Below are positions 1 through 8,758 of a DNA stretch of 64,000 nt, in pieces (position 1 is the stretch's first letter; each line of letters starts with the position of its first letter). Under the pieces are notes generated by a model, which was given only the letters and a program-made list of their open reading frames with translations, was not told the DNA's origin and did no database searches. The translations under genes and the position numbers were made by a program. The stretch spans positions 62,001-126,000 of the forward strand of contig NZ_JAFEVZ010000006.1 of the NCBI RefSeq assembly GCF_022802975.1. The letters are read 5' to 3'. The DNA is from Flavobacterium pectinovorum. Lineage in GTDB: Bacteria; Bacteroidota; Bacteroidia; Flavobacteriales; Flavobacteriaceae.

Positions 1-1
1 C

Positions 2-607
2 GAAGTTTCCTGTCCAGTAGAAGATTTAACCGAAAAACATATTCCGAATCCACAGGATTTTGCCCAGCGGTTTGTACAAGCCGTGCAAATTGCCGAGGTT
101 GAACCTTTCAGAGCCGTAACTCACAACAAAGGCATCATGAATGGTGTTGACGCAGTCGTTCTGGCAACAGGAAACGACTTTAGAGCTATTGAAGCAGGTG
201 TTCACGCTTACGCTTCCCGAAACGGACAGTATTCGAGTTTATCACACGCTAAAATCGAAAACGGAATTTTTACTTTTTGGCTTGAAATTCCACTTGCTTT
301 AGGCACCGTCGGCGGATTAACGTCATTACATCCTTTAGTAAAATTGTGTTTAGAAATTCTGCAAAAGCCTTCTGCCAAAGAATTAATGGAGATTGTCGCT
401 GTAGCAGGTTTAGCTCAAAATTTTGCTGCTTTACGTTCCCTAACCACAACCGGGATCCAGGAAGGACACATGAAAATGCACTTAAATAATATCATCAACC
501 AATTTGAAGCTAACGAAGAGGAGCGCCATTTAATTAAAGTACATTTTAAAAAAACCGCAGTATCTCATAGTGCCGTGGTAGAATTTATTGAAAATTTGCG
601 AAAATAA
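2..607 (+). CDS. Hydroxymethylglutaryl-CoA reductase, C-terminal part (5' end outside window)
   Basis: The reading frame is open from the first bases, so the gene begins upstream and only about 201 C-terminal residues are visible. They contain NKGIMNGVDAVVLATGNDFRA, carrying the conserved Asp region, and LHPLVKLCLEILQKPSA. Near the end is TTTGIQEGHMKMHL, whose His region belongs to the catalytic set of class II (bacterial) HMG-CoA reductases. The enzyme interconverts HMG-CoA and mevalonate in the cytoplasm. The GTG at 83 is an internal codon, not the start. A GHMP kinase follows 128 nt downstream, and other mevalonate genes lie at 33-36 kb, which supports a biosynthetic role. Family assignment is secure. 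Direction and cofactor use cannot be read from this fragment. Confidence 0.93.
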   Translation, partial: EVSCPVEDLTEKHIPNPQDFAQRFVQAVQIAEVEPFRAVTHNKGIMNGVDAVVLATGNDFRAIEAGVHAYASRNGQYSSLSHAKIENGIFTFWLEIPLALGTVGGLTSLHPLVKLCLEILQKPSAKELMEIVAVAGLAQNFAALRSLTTTGIQEGHMKMHLNNIINQFEANEEERHLIKVHFKKTAVSHSAVVEFIENLRK

Positions 608-638
608 TAGTATCATCCAGAGCTGAATAAGTTTATGA

Positions 639-724
639 AGCTATTCCCGCTGTCCACTAAATCTTTTGCAGCTCCCGATAGCTATCGGGACCGCCACAAA
701 AGGATATCGTTACCATCGGGGCTA
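639..724. repeat. Intergenic palindromic repeat, family A copy 1
   Basis: An imperfect inverted element fills most of the gap before the GHMP kinase. It opens with AGCTATTCCCGCTGTCC and closes with CCATCGGGGCTA. At its centre is a perfect 18-bp palindrome, TCCCGATAGCTATCGGGA (673-690). A diverged copy with the same ends lies at 32666-32740. I remember this sequence style as a dispersed repeat in Flavobacterium genomes. That is recollection, not a search result. Confidence 0.7.
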
Positions 725-735
725 AAAAATACAGA

Positions 736-1650
736 ATGAAAACAACCTTTTATAGTAACGGAAAACTTTTAATTACAGGAGAATATTTAGTTCTTGACGG
801 AGCAAAAGCTTTTGCATTGCCAACAAAATTTGGTCAGAATCTAATTGTCGAAAACGGTTCAAATTATGAAATTCAATGGAAAAGTTATAATGCAGATGAA
901 AAAATCTGGTTCGAAGACACTATTTCTTTTAATGAAATCATTACCAATCCAAATCCAGTAACCGAAACGATAAAAACCACCTTAATTACTATTTTACACG
1001 AAGCATATTTGTTAAACCCTGCTTTTATTGATAATGCAGAAGGATATCTGGTAAAAACAGAACTTACTTTTCCTAAAAACTGGGGATTAGGTACATCCTC
1101 CACCCTATTAAACAACATTGCCCAGTGGGTAGAAATCGATGCTTTTACCTTACTTAAAAACAGTTTTGGCGGCAGTGGTTACGATATTGCCTGTGCTCAG
1201 AATGACACTCCCATTATTTACAGATTAGAAAATAATTTACCAATTGTAGAACCAATACCTTTTCATCCTGATTTTGCCGAAAGCATTTATTTTGTTTACC
1301 TAAATAAAAAACAAAGCAGCAAAACAGCCATAAGCGCTTATTATAATAATAAAAACAATCATTTAGCCAAAAACATAATCGCCAATAACAAAATTACTGA
1401 CGCTCTTATCAAGGCAAAAACATTAAAAGAATTTGCCTGCGTATTAGAAAATCACGAAACACATTTGAGTGATATACTTGAATTGCAAACCATTAAAGAA
1501 AAAGTTTTTCCGGATTTTAACGGAGTGGTTAAGAGTCTTGGTGCCTGGGGCGGTGATTTTGTGATGGTAATTTCCAAAACAAATCCTGTTACTTACTTTT
1601 CTTCTAAAGGTTTTAAGACGATTATTTCTTATAAAGAGATGATATTATAG
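736..1650 (+). CDS. GYDIA-type GHMP kinase, candidate phosphomevalonate-pathway kinase
   Basis: A 304-aa soluble protein of the GHMP small-molecule kinase superfamily. The N-terminus reads SNGKLLITGEYLVLDGAKA (7-25), the usual GHMP first motif. A glycine-rich phosphate loop is at GLGTSSTL (117-124), and GGSGYDIA (145-152) is the signature that names the GYDIA group. The third GHMP motif looks weak (SLGAWGGDF, about 269-277). It lies 128 nt downstream of HMG-CoA reductase on the same strand. This window otherwise shows mevalonate kinase and diphosphomevalonate decarboxylase but no classical phosphomevalonate kinase. From that context I infer a phosphomevalonate kinase or related role. The substrate is not proven by sequence. 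Confidence 0.85.
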   Translation: MKTTFYSNGKLLITGEYLVLDGAKAFALPTKFGQNLIVENGSNYEIQWKSYNADEKIWFEDTISFNEIITNPNPVTETIKTTLITILHEAYLLNPAFIDNAEGYLVKTELTFPKNWGLGTSSTLLNNIAQWVEIDAFTLLKNSFGGSGYDIACAQNDTPIIYRLENNLPIVEPIPFHPDFAESIYFVYLNKKQSSKTAISAYYNNKNNHLAKNIIANNKITDALIKAKTLKEFACVLENHETHLSDILELQTIKEKVFPDFNGVVKSLGAWGGDFVMVISKTNPVTYFSSKGFKTIISYKEMIL

Positions 1651-1664
1651 AGATTCTAAAACAT

Positions 1665-1702
1665 AAAAAAAACCGATAAATTTTATATATCGGTTTTTTT
1701 TT
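1665..1702. terminator. Bidirectional intrinsic terminator
   Basis: CCGATA (1673-1678) pairs with TATCGG (1688-1693). The stem is extended by an A-run (1665-1672) facing a T-run (1694-1701). It sits between convergent genes and can end transcription of the GHMP kinase (plus) and of the lipoprotein gene (minus). Confidence 0.85.
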
Positions 1703-1724
1703 AAAACAAAATAATTTACATTTT

Positions 1725-2390
1725 TTATTCAATTTCTCTATTAAAGAAGGTTTTTATATGTTTTTCTGTCCCATTATTATACCTTCTAAATAGTTCTAAT
1801 CTAGCAAATGTCCTTTTATTAGCAATACCCAACACCGTAAATTTACGGTAAGTAGACAATTTCAAATATTGGGTATTAAAATCTGACTCTTCAGTACTGC
1901 TAGCCCATGTACAAATATTATTAAACTGACCATAATTATTATAAATTGATACATTCCCATTAGATTCATTTACTAATTGATAACTCCCTAAAGGGTGTGT
2001 ATAATTGAACACATACCATATAACGCTTAACTCAGCAGGATTTTCAACATACACACTTGATCTTAAAATTTTAGTACAACATAAATTTCCATCTTTCTGT
2101 ATTCTCAACATCAGATCAAAAGCAGTAGAACTTTCAATTGGATGTATTATTTTATCCGTATAATGATTATCACTACTCAAATAAACATAAGAACTCATTT
2201 TTGAAGTCTTAGTATTCAAACTTTTTAAAGGAAAAATTTCTGTTGTATTCAAAACAACGATACTATCCTTTTCTGATATATTATCAACCTTTGAAATAGT
2301 ATTAATATTATTTGATATCTCTTCTTCAGAAGGATTACATGAAAATATTAAAGTAACCAACAAACATAGATAAATAATTCTCTTTTTCAT
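1725..2390 (-). CDS. Hypothetical lipoprotein
   Basis: A 221-aa protein of unknown function. I chose the ATG at 2390 because it gives a clean lipoprotein signal, MKKRIIYLCLLVTLIFSC, with Cys18 as the lipidated residue and acidic residues after it (NPSEEE). The longer frame from 2435 only adds an unlikely leader. The mature part is polar and rich in Ser, Asn and Tyr, suggesting a folded beta-rich extracytoplasmic protein. I recognise no domain. It appears to be a single-gene unit: convergent with the GHMP kinase at its 3' end and separated from the next minus gene by a terminator-like hairpin at 2468-2501. Confidence 0.75.
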   Translation of the reverse strand: MKKRIIYLCLLVTLIFSCNPSEEEISNNINTISKVDNISEKDSIVVLNTTEIFPLKSLNTKTSKMSSYVYLSSDNHYTDKIIHPIESSTAFDLMLRIQKDGNLCCTKILRSSVYVENPAELSVIWYVFNYTHPLGSYQLVNESNGNVSIYNNYGQFNNICTWASSTEESDFNTQYLKLSTYRKFTVLGIANKRTFARLELFRRYNNGTEKHIKTFFNREIE

Positions 2391-2467
2391 TTTTTTAATT
2401 TTATAATTAATAGCAAATATATTACAAATAAACAAAAATACAGAATATTTTTCCTATATAATATATA

Positions 2468-2501
2468 CAAAAAAAACCGATGTAAGCGCACCGGTCTTTT
2501 T
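2468..2501 (-). terminator. Intrinsic terminator after the 141-aa gene
   Basis: ACCGATGT (2476-2483) pairs with GCACCGGT (2488-2495), with one mismatch and one G-U pair. The hairpin is flanked by an A-run on the plus strand that becomes a T-run on the minus strand. It lies just downstream of the minus-strand gene ending at 2529. Confidence 0.65.
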
Positions 2502-2528
2502 ATAAATTAAAAAAATTTTGCAATAAAT

Positions 2529-2954
2529 TTACTTTCTTATCTTTTGCAATTTAGTTTCAAGCTTATGTACTTTTTGATTTTCCTGCTCATTAGATTCGAT
2601 AAGTGTATTATGCAGACGTTCAGCCTTTTTTTCTATGCTATTGGTAATAGAATCATATACCAGTTCCATTCTGCGGTGTTTTTCTTCTTTTACAGCTTTC
2701 AAAACATCTTCGACAAAGATCTTATCGTATTTTTCGGCTACAGAATCACGGGTATTCGTCAATCTGATAACATAATCGTTACTTAGTATAGTAACTTTAA
2801 AGTGCTGCTCTTCATTACTTAAGTAGTATTTACCTCCTAATTCATCAACATTTATGTCTGTACTGCTAACTTTTAGAAGCTCAGTTATTATTCCAAAAAT
2901 ATGATTTTCAATTTTGGAATATACTTTAGCTTTTTTTCTAAAAACCCTAAACAT
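2529..2954 (-). CDS. Hypothetical protein with C-terminal coiled coil
   Basis: A 141-aa soluble protein with no recognised domain. The N-terminus is basic (MFRVFRKKAKVYSK). The middle looks like a small alpha/beta fold, with hydrophobic strands such as HFKVTILSNDYVIRLTN. The last 60 residues (EEKHRRMELVYDSITNSIEKKAERLHNTLIESNEQ...) are charged and heptad-like, predicting a helix or coiled coil. There is no signal peptide or membrane segment. It stands alone, with a terminator downstream and a 291-nt gap upstream. Function unknown; the frame has coding character and a good terminator, so it is likely real. Confidence 0.7.
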   Translation of the reverse strand: MFRVFRKKAKVYSKIENHIFGIITELLKVSSTDINVDELGGKYYLSNEEQHFKVTILSNDYVIRLTNTRDSVAEKYDKIFVEDVLKAVKEEKHRRMELVYDSITNSIEKKAERLHNTLIESNEQENQKVHKLETKLQKIRK

Positions 2955-3185
2955 AAAATAAATTAAACACCTGATTATTAAAACAATTAGCTACCATCGA
3001 TACACAATTTTATTTAACAATTACCAATCAAATTTACTTTGTTAAAACAAAAATTCTGACAAATTAAATGCAATAATTCGAATATCCCAAATTTTTTAAA
3101 TCATATTTCTATTACCCCTATATGACATAAGAGAAACACCTTAAAAATGTTGCCGTAAAATCTTATAAATCAGTTTTTAACAAAG

Positions 3186-3220
3186 AAAAACCCGAAACAT
3201 TTTTAAAACGTTTCGGGTTT
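3186..3220 (-). terminator. Intrinsic terminator of the envelope operon
   Basis: CCCGAAAC (3191-3198) pairs with GTTTCGGG (3210-3217), extended by AAA/TTT. It is followed on the minus strand by a T-rich stretch, 26 nt beyond the stop of the foldase gene. Confidence 0.85.
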
Positions 3221-3245
3221 ACTATTTCTACTTATTTACTAATAA

Positions 3246-5345
3246 TTAGTAATTAAATTGTAATCTGTTATCTTCAATTTTAGCATTGCTTTTCAAAGCA
3301 GGCAAAATTCTGCTTGCATCTGATGCGCTTTGAGCTTTTACTTTTGATACATATTCAGCATGATTTTGTAAAGCCGGTGCTTTTACAGTGCTAATATTTT
3401 TCACAACATAAACTCCTGTATTTCCTTCGATTGGCGCAGATAATTTATTAGCTGCTAATGCGAATGCGTTACCAACAACTTTAGGCTCTTGCCCTACTCC
3501 TCCAGGTAAAACCGGATTATCTAAAGTAACATTTGCAGCTTGCTGTACTTTTACACCTGCACTTTTAGCAATAGCCTCAATGCTAGAACCTGTCATTTTA
3601 GCTTTTAACAATTCAGCTTTTTTCTTATTTTTCAAGATTGGTTCTACATAAGGTCTTGCTAATGTAACAGACACTAAACCTGATTCGTTTTCACCTTTGT
3701 ACTGAGCAATTACATGACCAATATTTGCAATTTCGAAACGTTTTACATCTCCCTTATTCGTTTCTTTATCAAATGCCCATCTTACAATCGCACGTTGATT
3801 TCCTAACGCCCCAAAAGACTCATCCATAGCTTTTGCAGATACAGGAGCTTCAACTTTTAAGCCTAATTCTTTAGCAGTAGCATTAAAGTCTTTATCAGCA
3901 GCGTCCATTTCGAACTTAGTTGCTAATGTAAATACTTTATCAGAAGTAGCTTCAGAAGGCTGAATTTTTTGAGCAATTGTAGCTAAACGAATTCCGTCTT
4001 GTTTATCTGTAATTTTGATTACGTGAAATCCAAAAGGAGTTTCAACTAAACCAACTTTTCCAATTCCGTTACTGAATACAAAATCATTGAATGGTTTTAC
4101 CATTTGGTTTGGACCAAAATAACCTAAATCACCACCTTGTTGTGCAGATGAATCATCAGAACTTGTAAAAGCCAACATCATAAAACTATCAGGATTAGCC
4201 TGAACCTGAGCTAAAATACCTTCAGCTTTAGCTTTAGCTTCTTCTTTTGTTCTTTTTTCTTTTTGGTTAGGAGTCTGAGATCCTTCGTAACCAATTAAAA
4301 TATGACTTGCCTTAGCATTAACGCCTGATTTAAATCCTAAAGATTTAGAAATAGCATAGTATTTTCCAAAAACATATGGTCCATAAATCTGACCTGGCGC
4401 TAAACTGAATAATTTGTCAGCATCAACTGCAGGCAAAGAATTTTTAGCAATATAAGTTGAATCGTAAGGTACATCTGAATTAGCATTTACAAACTCAGCA
4501 ACATTTGCAGCATTTCTAAATCCAGACAATGTATCATTTTTACCGGTTTTAGCATTATACTCTACTCTTCCATTTAACAAAGATGTAATTTTGGTTTTAA
4601 TTTCAGCTTCATCTTCTTTTGAAGGTTTATCTTCAACTAGTACATACTGAATTTCACGAGTTGCATCTGCTTTAAATTTTTTCTCGTTTTTCTTCATGTA
4701 TTCCACAATCTCTGAATCAGAAATTTTCACTTCACTGTCTTTAATAGAAGAATATAATGCGGCAGCATAAGCAAAATTCACTTTATTAGCTTCCATCTCA
4801 TATTTCAGTTTCCCTTCACTGGCTGTAGTATAAAGACCTGATTTTACAAGGGTGTTATATATTTGAAATTTCGCATTTAAGGTAGCATCTTTTTCTTTTT
4901 CAGTGATAAACTGAGCTGCTTCAGGATTGGCTTTAAAGTATTCTTTAAATTTAACAATATCAAACATACCCGCAGCATTTAAGAACATTGGATTTTTACC
5001 AATATTAGGATCTGCTTTTAAAACTTCCAAAAGGTGTTTTTCTCCAACTCTCAAACCTAATTTATCAAACTGACTTGACAATAAAGCGATTGAAACCTCT
5101 TGGTCCCATACTCTGTTTGCAGCTTCAGTGGAAGTAATTCCTTGACCACTTTTTTCAACATTACTAACTTTAACTCTAAAGTCTTCAAATGAAATATCCT
5201 TTCCATCGATGCTTCCTACATCTTTTGAACTTTGACTAAAAGTACCGCTATTAAAAAGATCTTGTATTATAAATGCAAATAATGCAAGTGCAATAACTCC
5301 TATCAATAATGCGGAACGCTGTCTAATTTTTGCTAAAACTGCCAT
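3246..5345 (-). CDS. Peptidyl-prolyl isomerase, PpiD/SurA-like periplasmic foldase
   Basis: A 699-aa membrane-anchored protein, started at the ATG at 5345 (MAVLAKIRQRSALLIGVIALALFAF) because the upstream extension has no signal character. Residues 12-30 form one membrane anchor. A SurA_N-like helical region follows to about 230. A parvulin (PPIC) domain spans about 345-455: KASHILIGYEG..., then GGDLGYFGPNQMVKPFNDFVF and TPFGFHVIKITDKQDG. The C-terminal 240 residues are a further helical/extended chaperone-like region. The family assists outer-membrane protein folding at the periplasmic face of the inner membrane. It is the last gene of a minus-strand run beginning at coaX, with a 107-nt gap before it, so it may also have its own promoter. 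Confidence 0.9.
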   Translation of the reverse strand: MAVLAKIRQRSALLIGVIALALFAFIIQDLFNSGTFSQSSKDVGSIDGKDISFEDFRVKVSNVEKSGQGITSTEAANRVWDQEVSIALLSSQFDKLGLRVGEKHLLEVLKADPNIGKNPMFLNAAGMFDIVKFKEYFKANPEAAQFITEKEKDATLNAKFQIYNTLVKSGLYTTASEGKLKYEMEANKVNFAYAAALYSSIKDSEVKISDSEIVEYMKKNEKKFKADATREIQYVLVEDKPSKEDEAEIKTKITSLLNGRVEYNAKTGKNDTLSGFRNAANVAEFVNANSDVPYDSTYIAKNSLPAVDADKLFSLAPGQIYGPYVFGKYYAISKSLGFKSGVNAKASHILIGYEGSQTPNQKEKRTKEEAKAKAEGILAQVQANPDSFMMLAFTSSDDSSAQQGGDLGYFGPNQMVKPFNDFVFSNGIGKVGLVETPFGFHVIKITDKQDGIRLATIAQKIQPSEATSDKVFTLATKFEMDAADKDFNATAKELGLKVEAPVSAKAMDESFGALGNQRAIVRWAFDKETNKGDVKRFEIANIGHVIAQYKGENESGLVSVTLARPYVEPILKNKKKAELLKAKMTGSSIEAIAKSAGVKVQQAANVTLDNPVLPGGVGQEPKVVGNAFALAANKLSAPIEGNTGVYVVKNISTVKAPALQNHAEYVSKVKAQSASDASRILPALKSNAKIEDNRLQFNY

Positions 5346-5452
5346 TTTTATTATCGTTAATTTTATATTCAGTTTGCGAAAATACAATTATCTAGTTAAT
5401 AACAATACAACTAGTGTTTTATTTTGCACTTTTTTTTAAAAAAATAAAAAAA

Positions 5453-6712
5453 TCACTCTTTTACAGTCATTTTTACTAATTCGATTTTCTTATTGGAACA
5501 TTCTTCTATTACAAAATAATAATTCCCAATATTGATTTTTTCTCCTTTTTGAGGAATATCTTTCGTAAAATCTACAATAAACCCTCCTAAAGTTCCATAA
5601 GAATCATTTTCAGGGATTTCTAATTTATAGGTCTCATTTAAGTAGGCAACATCCAACCTTGTCGAAAAAAGATATTCTCCTTCCTTTACTTGCTGCTCGA
5701 TTAATTCTTCATCCAGATCATGCTCATCTTCAATTTCACCAAAAAGCTCTTCTACAATATCTTCTATCGTTATAATACCTGAAGTCCCTCCATATTCATC
5801 TAAAACAACTGCAACATTTTTTCTTTTTTTAATGAGCAAACTCAGGATATCTTTTATCAAAATGGTTTCAGGCACAAACTCAACTGCCATTAAAACTGAC
5901 TTTATTGTTTTTGGTTTCTTAAACAAATCAAAAGAATGCACATAACCTACAATATCATCCAGAGAATTTTGACTTACAATAATCTTCGAATAGCCTGTTT
6001 TTATAAATAATTCTTTAAGGTCTGAAACGCTATCAAACAAATCTATGTCTACAATTTCTGTTCGCGGAGTCATAATATCGCGTGCCTTTACACCCGAAAA
6101 TTCTAATGCATTCTGAAAAATCTGAATTTCTGAATCAACTTCTTCTTTATCCTCAACAGCATTCATCTGCTCTGTAATATAATTTCCGAGTTCAATTTTA
6201 CTAAAATACAGCTGCACCTGATCCCCTTCGGTTTTAAAAAATTTTCTTAGAATAAAATCAGAAATCCAGATGAAAAAAGTCGAAATATAATAGAATAACC
6301 GATAAAAAATATAAGCCGGAACAGCAAAGATCCGAATTAAAGAGTTGGCATAAATCTGAAAAAAAACCTTTGGAAAAAACTCTGCCGTTATTAAAATAAT
6401 TATAGTAGAGATTAAGGTAAGAAGAAACAAATTTGTATAGTCAGAAAATTGATATCCAAAATTTGTAATGCATTCTAAAATTAAATCTGCGGTAAAGAAA
6501 CCATAAACAACCAATGCTACATTGTTACCAATAAGCATCGCTGCTATAAATTTGGATGGTTTTTCGGTAAGTTTTGTTAATATTCTGGAAACAAAATTAT
6601 CTTGTTTTTTTTCAATCTCAAGATAAATCTTATTCGAGGAAACAAAAGCTATTTCCATTCCTGAAAAAAAGGCTGATAGTATTAAACATAGTATTATAAT
6701 ACTAATTTCCAT
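5453..6712 (-). CDS. Hemolysin-type CNNM/CBS-domain membrane protein
   Basis: A 419-aa protein with the classic order of the CNNM/CorC family. A DUF21 (CNNM) membrane region comes first (about 1-180, ILSAFFSGMEIAFVSSNKIYLE and several hydrophobic helices). A pair of CBS domains follows (about 195-330, VKARDIMTPRTEIVDID and VVLDEYGGTSGIITIEDIVEELFGEI). A C-terminal CorC_HlyC domain ends it (about 340-415). Members are linked to divalent cation (Mg/Co) handling. Bacteroidota also have the gliding protein GldE in this family, but the neighbours here (lptC, coaX) do not suggest that paralogue. It starts 3 nt after the small membrane gene, so translation is probably coupled. Confidence 0.88.
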   Translation of the reverse strand: MEISIIILCLILSAFFSGMEIAFVSSNKIYLEIEKKQDNFVSRILTKLTEKPSKFIAAMLIGNNVALVVYGFFTADLILECITNFGYQFSDYTNLFLLTLISTIIILITAEFFPKVFFQIYANSLIRIFAVPAYIFYRLFYYISTFFIWISDFILRKFFKTEGDQVQLYFSKIELGNYITEQMNAVEDKEEVDSEIQIFQNALEFSGVKARDIMTPRTEIVDIDLFDSVSDLKELFIKTGYSKIIVSQNSLDDIVGYVHSFDLFKKPKTIKSVLMAVEFVPETILIKDILSLLIKKRKNVAVVLDEYGGTSGIITIEDIVEELFGEIEDEHDLDEELIEQQVKEGEYLFSTRLDVAYLNETYKLEIPENDSYGTLGGFIVDFTKDIPQKGEKINIGNYYFVIEECSNKKIELVKMTVKE

Positions 6713-6715
6713 TTT

Positions 6716-6910
6716 TTACTTTTTTTTATAATGATCGTCAAATTTCTTAGAGAACTTCCTCCTAAAAAAGAACATAAACACACTCACTCCTGCAATTAAG
6801 AAACTTAACCAATAGGTCCCATCAGGCTCACTAAGTTTAGTAATACCGTCATAAATAAAAGCAACTGCAATTAACAAGTAAACGTATTGTGTGTATTTTA
6901 AATAATTCAT
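6716..6910 (-). CDS. Small two-helix membrane protein
   Basis: A 64-aa protein with two hydrophobic segments (about 8-25 and 34-50) and a very basic C-terminus (RRKFSKKFDDHYKKK), which should lie in the cytoplasm. It fits tightly between lptC (12 nt) and the CNNM gene (3 nt), which argues that it is a real operon gene. I recognise no named family. A partner or stabiliser role next to the CNNM protein is only a guess from position. Confidence 0.72.
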   Translation of the reverse strand: MNYLKYTQYVYLLIAVAFIYDGITKLSEPDGTYWLSFLIAGVSVFMFFFRRKFSKKFDDHYKKK

Positions 6911-6922
6911 AATTTATATTTT

Positions 6923-7480
6923 TTATTCTTCGTCGGCTTCAATTTCTCCGCTTACCCTTTGTGAATTAATCACTTTAAAATCTTTGCTGAAATCTATTCC
7001 CTGACCATTCGAGATTCCTTTTGCATCTGTTAGTTTGAACTTCCTTTCGGTATAAAACCATTCGTTTTTCTGATCAAAGTATAATTGTTCAGTCTCCAGC
7101 ATCTGTCCGGCCTCAGAAGTTATTTTTACTTTTCCCTGCAAATCGATTATCCCCGTGTCTTTATATGAAACAGCATAATTGGCAACTATAAAAGTACGTT
7201 TTTGCTTTTTATCATACAATGTAACATCAATTCCTTTAGGGAATTCGGTAAAAGGAAAATCAACACTTGCATAATCCAGCATTTTACGACTTTTCAAAAC
7301 ACCGGTTATGCGACCCGAATCTGTATATTTTATGTTGATTGTATCCGCATCTGTCGCAGGAAAAAATTCTGAAAAATTAATTTTCTGAACTTCTTTAAAA
7401 TTGCTTTCGCACCCAAAAAACAGTGTCACAGCAAAGACTGTGACAACGGTTATAATATTATATTTTTTTGGTAAATTCAT
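6923..7480 (-). CDS. lptC: LPS export ABC transporter periplasmic protein LptC
   Basis: A 185-aa protein with an N-terminal hydrophobic segment followed by a LptC/OstA-like beta-jellyroll. Repeating strand motifs are visible: DSGRITGVLKSRKM, DLQGKVKITSEAGQMLETEQLYFDQKN and SNGQGIDFSKDFK. LptC bridges the inner-membrane LptBFG pump to the periplasmic LptA bridge for lipopolysaccharide transport. The first segment ends in VTLFFGC (Cys24), which looks like a lipobox, so this LptC may be lipid-anchored rather than bitopic. It is preceded by an outer-membrane protein gene 51 nt upstream and followed by the small membrane gene 12 nt downstream. Confidence 0.85.
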   Translation of the reverse strand: MNLPKKYNIITVVTVFAVTLFFGCESNFKEVQKINFSEFFPATDADTINIKYTDSGRITGVLKSRKMLDYASVDFPFTEFPKGIDVTLYDKKQKRTFIVANYAVSYKDTGIIDLQGKVKITSEAGQMLETEQLYFDQKNEWFYTERKFKLTDAKGISNGQGIDFSKDFKVINSQRVSGEIEADEE

Positions 7481-7531
7481 TCGCCAAATGTAGTAAATTG
7501 TATTGAGCTTATAAAAACATAAATTTACAGA

Positions 7532-8758
7532 TTAATTGAATTTACTTTTCACGAACCATTTATCATTGAAAGAGAAACTAAGGCTGAAATTTATATAATT
7601 TTCCTGAACTAAATTTGCAGACACTGTCCCTTTTTTACCATATTCAATTCCAAAATTCACATTAGAAAAAGATCCTGTTATAGGGAAACCTGCTCCCAAC
7701 GTAAATCCTACATCTTTTATGGATTCATTATTAACCACAAGACCGATTTTTTCATATTTAAATCCTGCTCTATAGGTAATCCTGCTAAAATAACTTGTGA
7801 ATGAAGCATAGTTTGGAAGATAATACCCCCCGATTGCATATTTTGCGTATTTTTCATAATGCACATCTTCACTTGTATTATAATAATTTTCAAACTGACC
7901 ATTCCCCTGAAAAGCTAACGTAGTACCTACTAACCATTTTCTTGCTTCTCCTACACCCGCACCTATCGTTAATTTATTAGGTAGTTTTAAAACACTGCTA
8001 CCCAGATCAGTCTCCTTTGGAGTTTCACCATCTACCTCTGTAGTTCTTTCGCTGTCTGAAGTCAAATTACTTCCAAATGTATAAGCCAAACTGGTAAACA
8101 ACTCCATTTTTTTATAAATCTTAGTCTGATACATAGTCCCAATATTAAAATTAGCACCAGACAATGTAGAAGTACTAATTTCTCTTGTAGCATTTGAAAC
8201 TCCTGTAATAGCTTCAATACCGCTTGTTTCAATTTTTCCAAAATTATACTGCATATCAGCACCAATATTCCAATTTGGTTTTATCTTATATGCTAATGCT
8301 AAAAAAACTTTATTCAAACCTCCTTTTCCTTCATACTGACTATTTTTCCCTCCTTCAATATCTGAATTATCCTGTCTTATTTTATAACCAACTGACGAAA
8401 CCGGAATCAAACCAAACCCTGCTCCAAATTTACCCATTGGCACCCCTACAAGTAAATAATCAAAAGTTGACCTTGTAGCACTCGCTTTTTCTGAATCTGT
8501 TTTTATTTTTGAAGTTCCGTAAGTACCTCCCACAGTAAAAGTAGTCTGAATCAGGCTTGCATAACTTGCAGGATTTTCTACATTTAAATGTATACTATCC
8601 TGTTCCACCGAAACACCTGCCATCGACCTGTTTTCTAGAGTTCCTTTAAATCTTACATCACCAATTCCGTAAAAAGAATATGGAGAGGCAGTGCCTTGCT
8701 GAGCTAATGAAACGAACGAAATAAGCAAACAAGCGCTTAGTATAATTTTTTTAATCAT
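7532..8758 (-). CDS. Outer-membrane beta-barrel protein, FadL/OmpP1-like
   Basis: A 408-aa protein with a signal peptide (MIKKIILSACLLISFVSLAQQ). The mature part is built of alternating amphipathic strands and turns, ending in an aromatic pattern typical of barrels (FSLSFSFNDKWFVKSKFN). The N-terminal SPYSFYGIGDVRFKG...NPASYASL resembles Bacteroidota proteins distantly related to the FadL/OmpP1 family, but I cannot name a ligand. Its start overlaps the end of coaX by 8 nt, and lptC follows 51 nt downstream, so it is in the same transcript. A role in envelope lipid or small-molecule transport is inference from the fold and the neighbours. Confidence 0.78.
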   Translation of the reverse strand: MIKKIILSACLLISFVSLAQQGTASPYSFYGIGDVRFKGTLENRSMAGVSVEQDSIHLNVENPASYASLIQTTFTVGGTYGTSKIKTDSEKASATRSTFDYLLVGVPMGKFGAGFGLIPVSSVGYKIRQDNSDIEGGKNSQYEGKGGLNKVFLALAYKIKPNWNIGADMQYNFGKIETSGIEAITGVSNATREISTSTLSGANFNIGTMYQTKIYKKMELFTSLAYTFGSNLTSDSERTTEVDGETPKETDLGSSVLKLPNKLTIGAGVGEARKWLVGTTLAFQGNGQFENYYNTSEDVHYEKYAKYAIGGYYLPNYASFTSYFSRITYRAGFKYEKIGLVVNNESIKDVGFTLGAGFPITGSFSNVNFGIEYGKKGTVSANLVQENYINFSLSFSFNDKWFVKSKFN

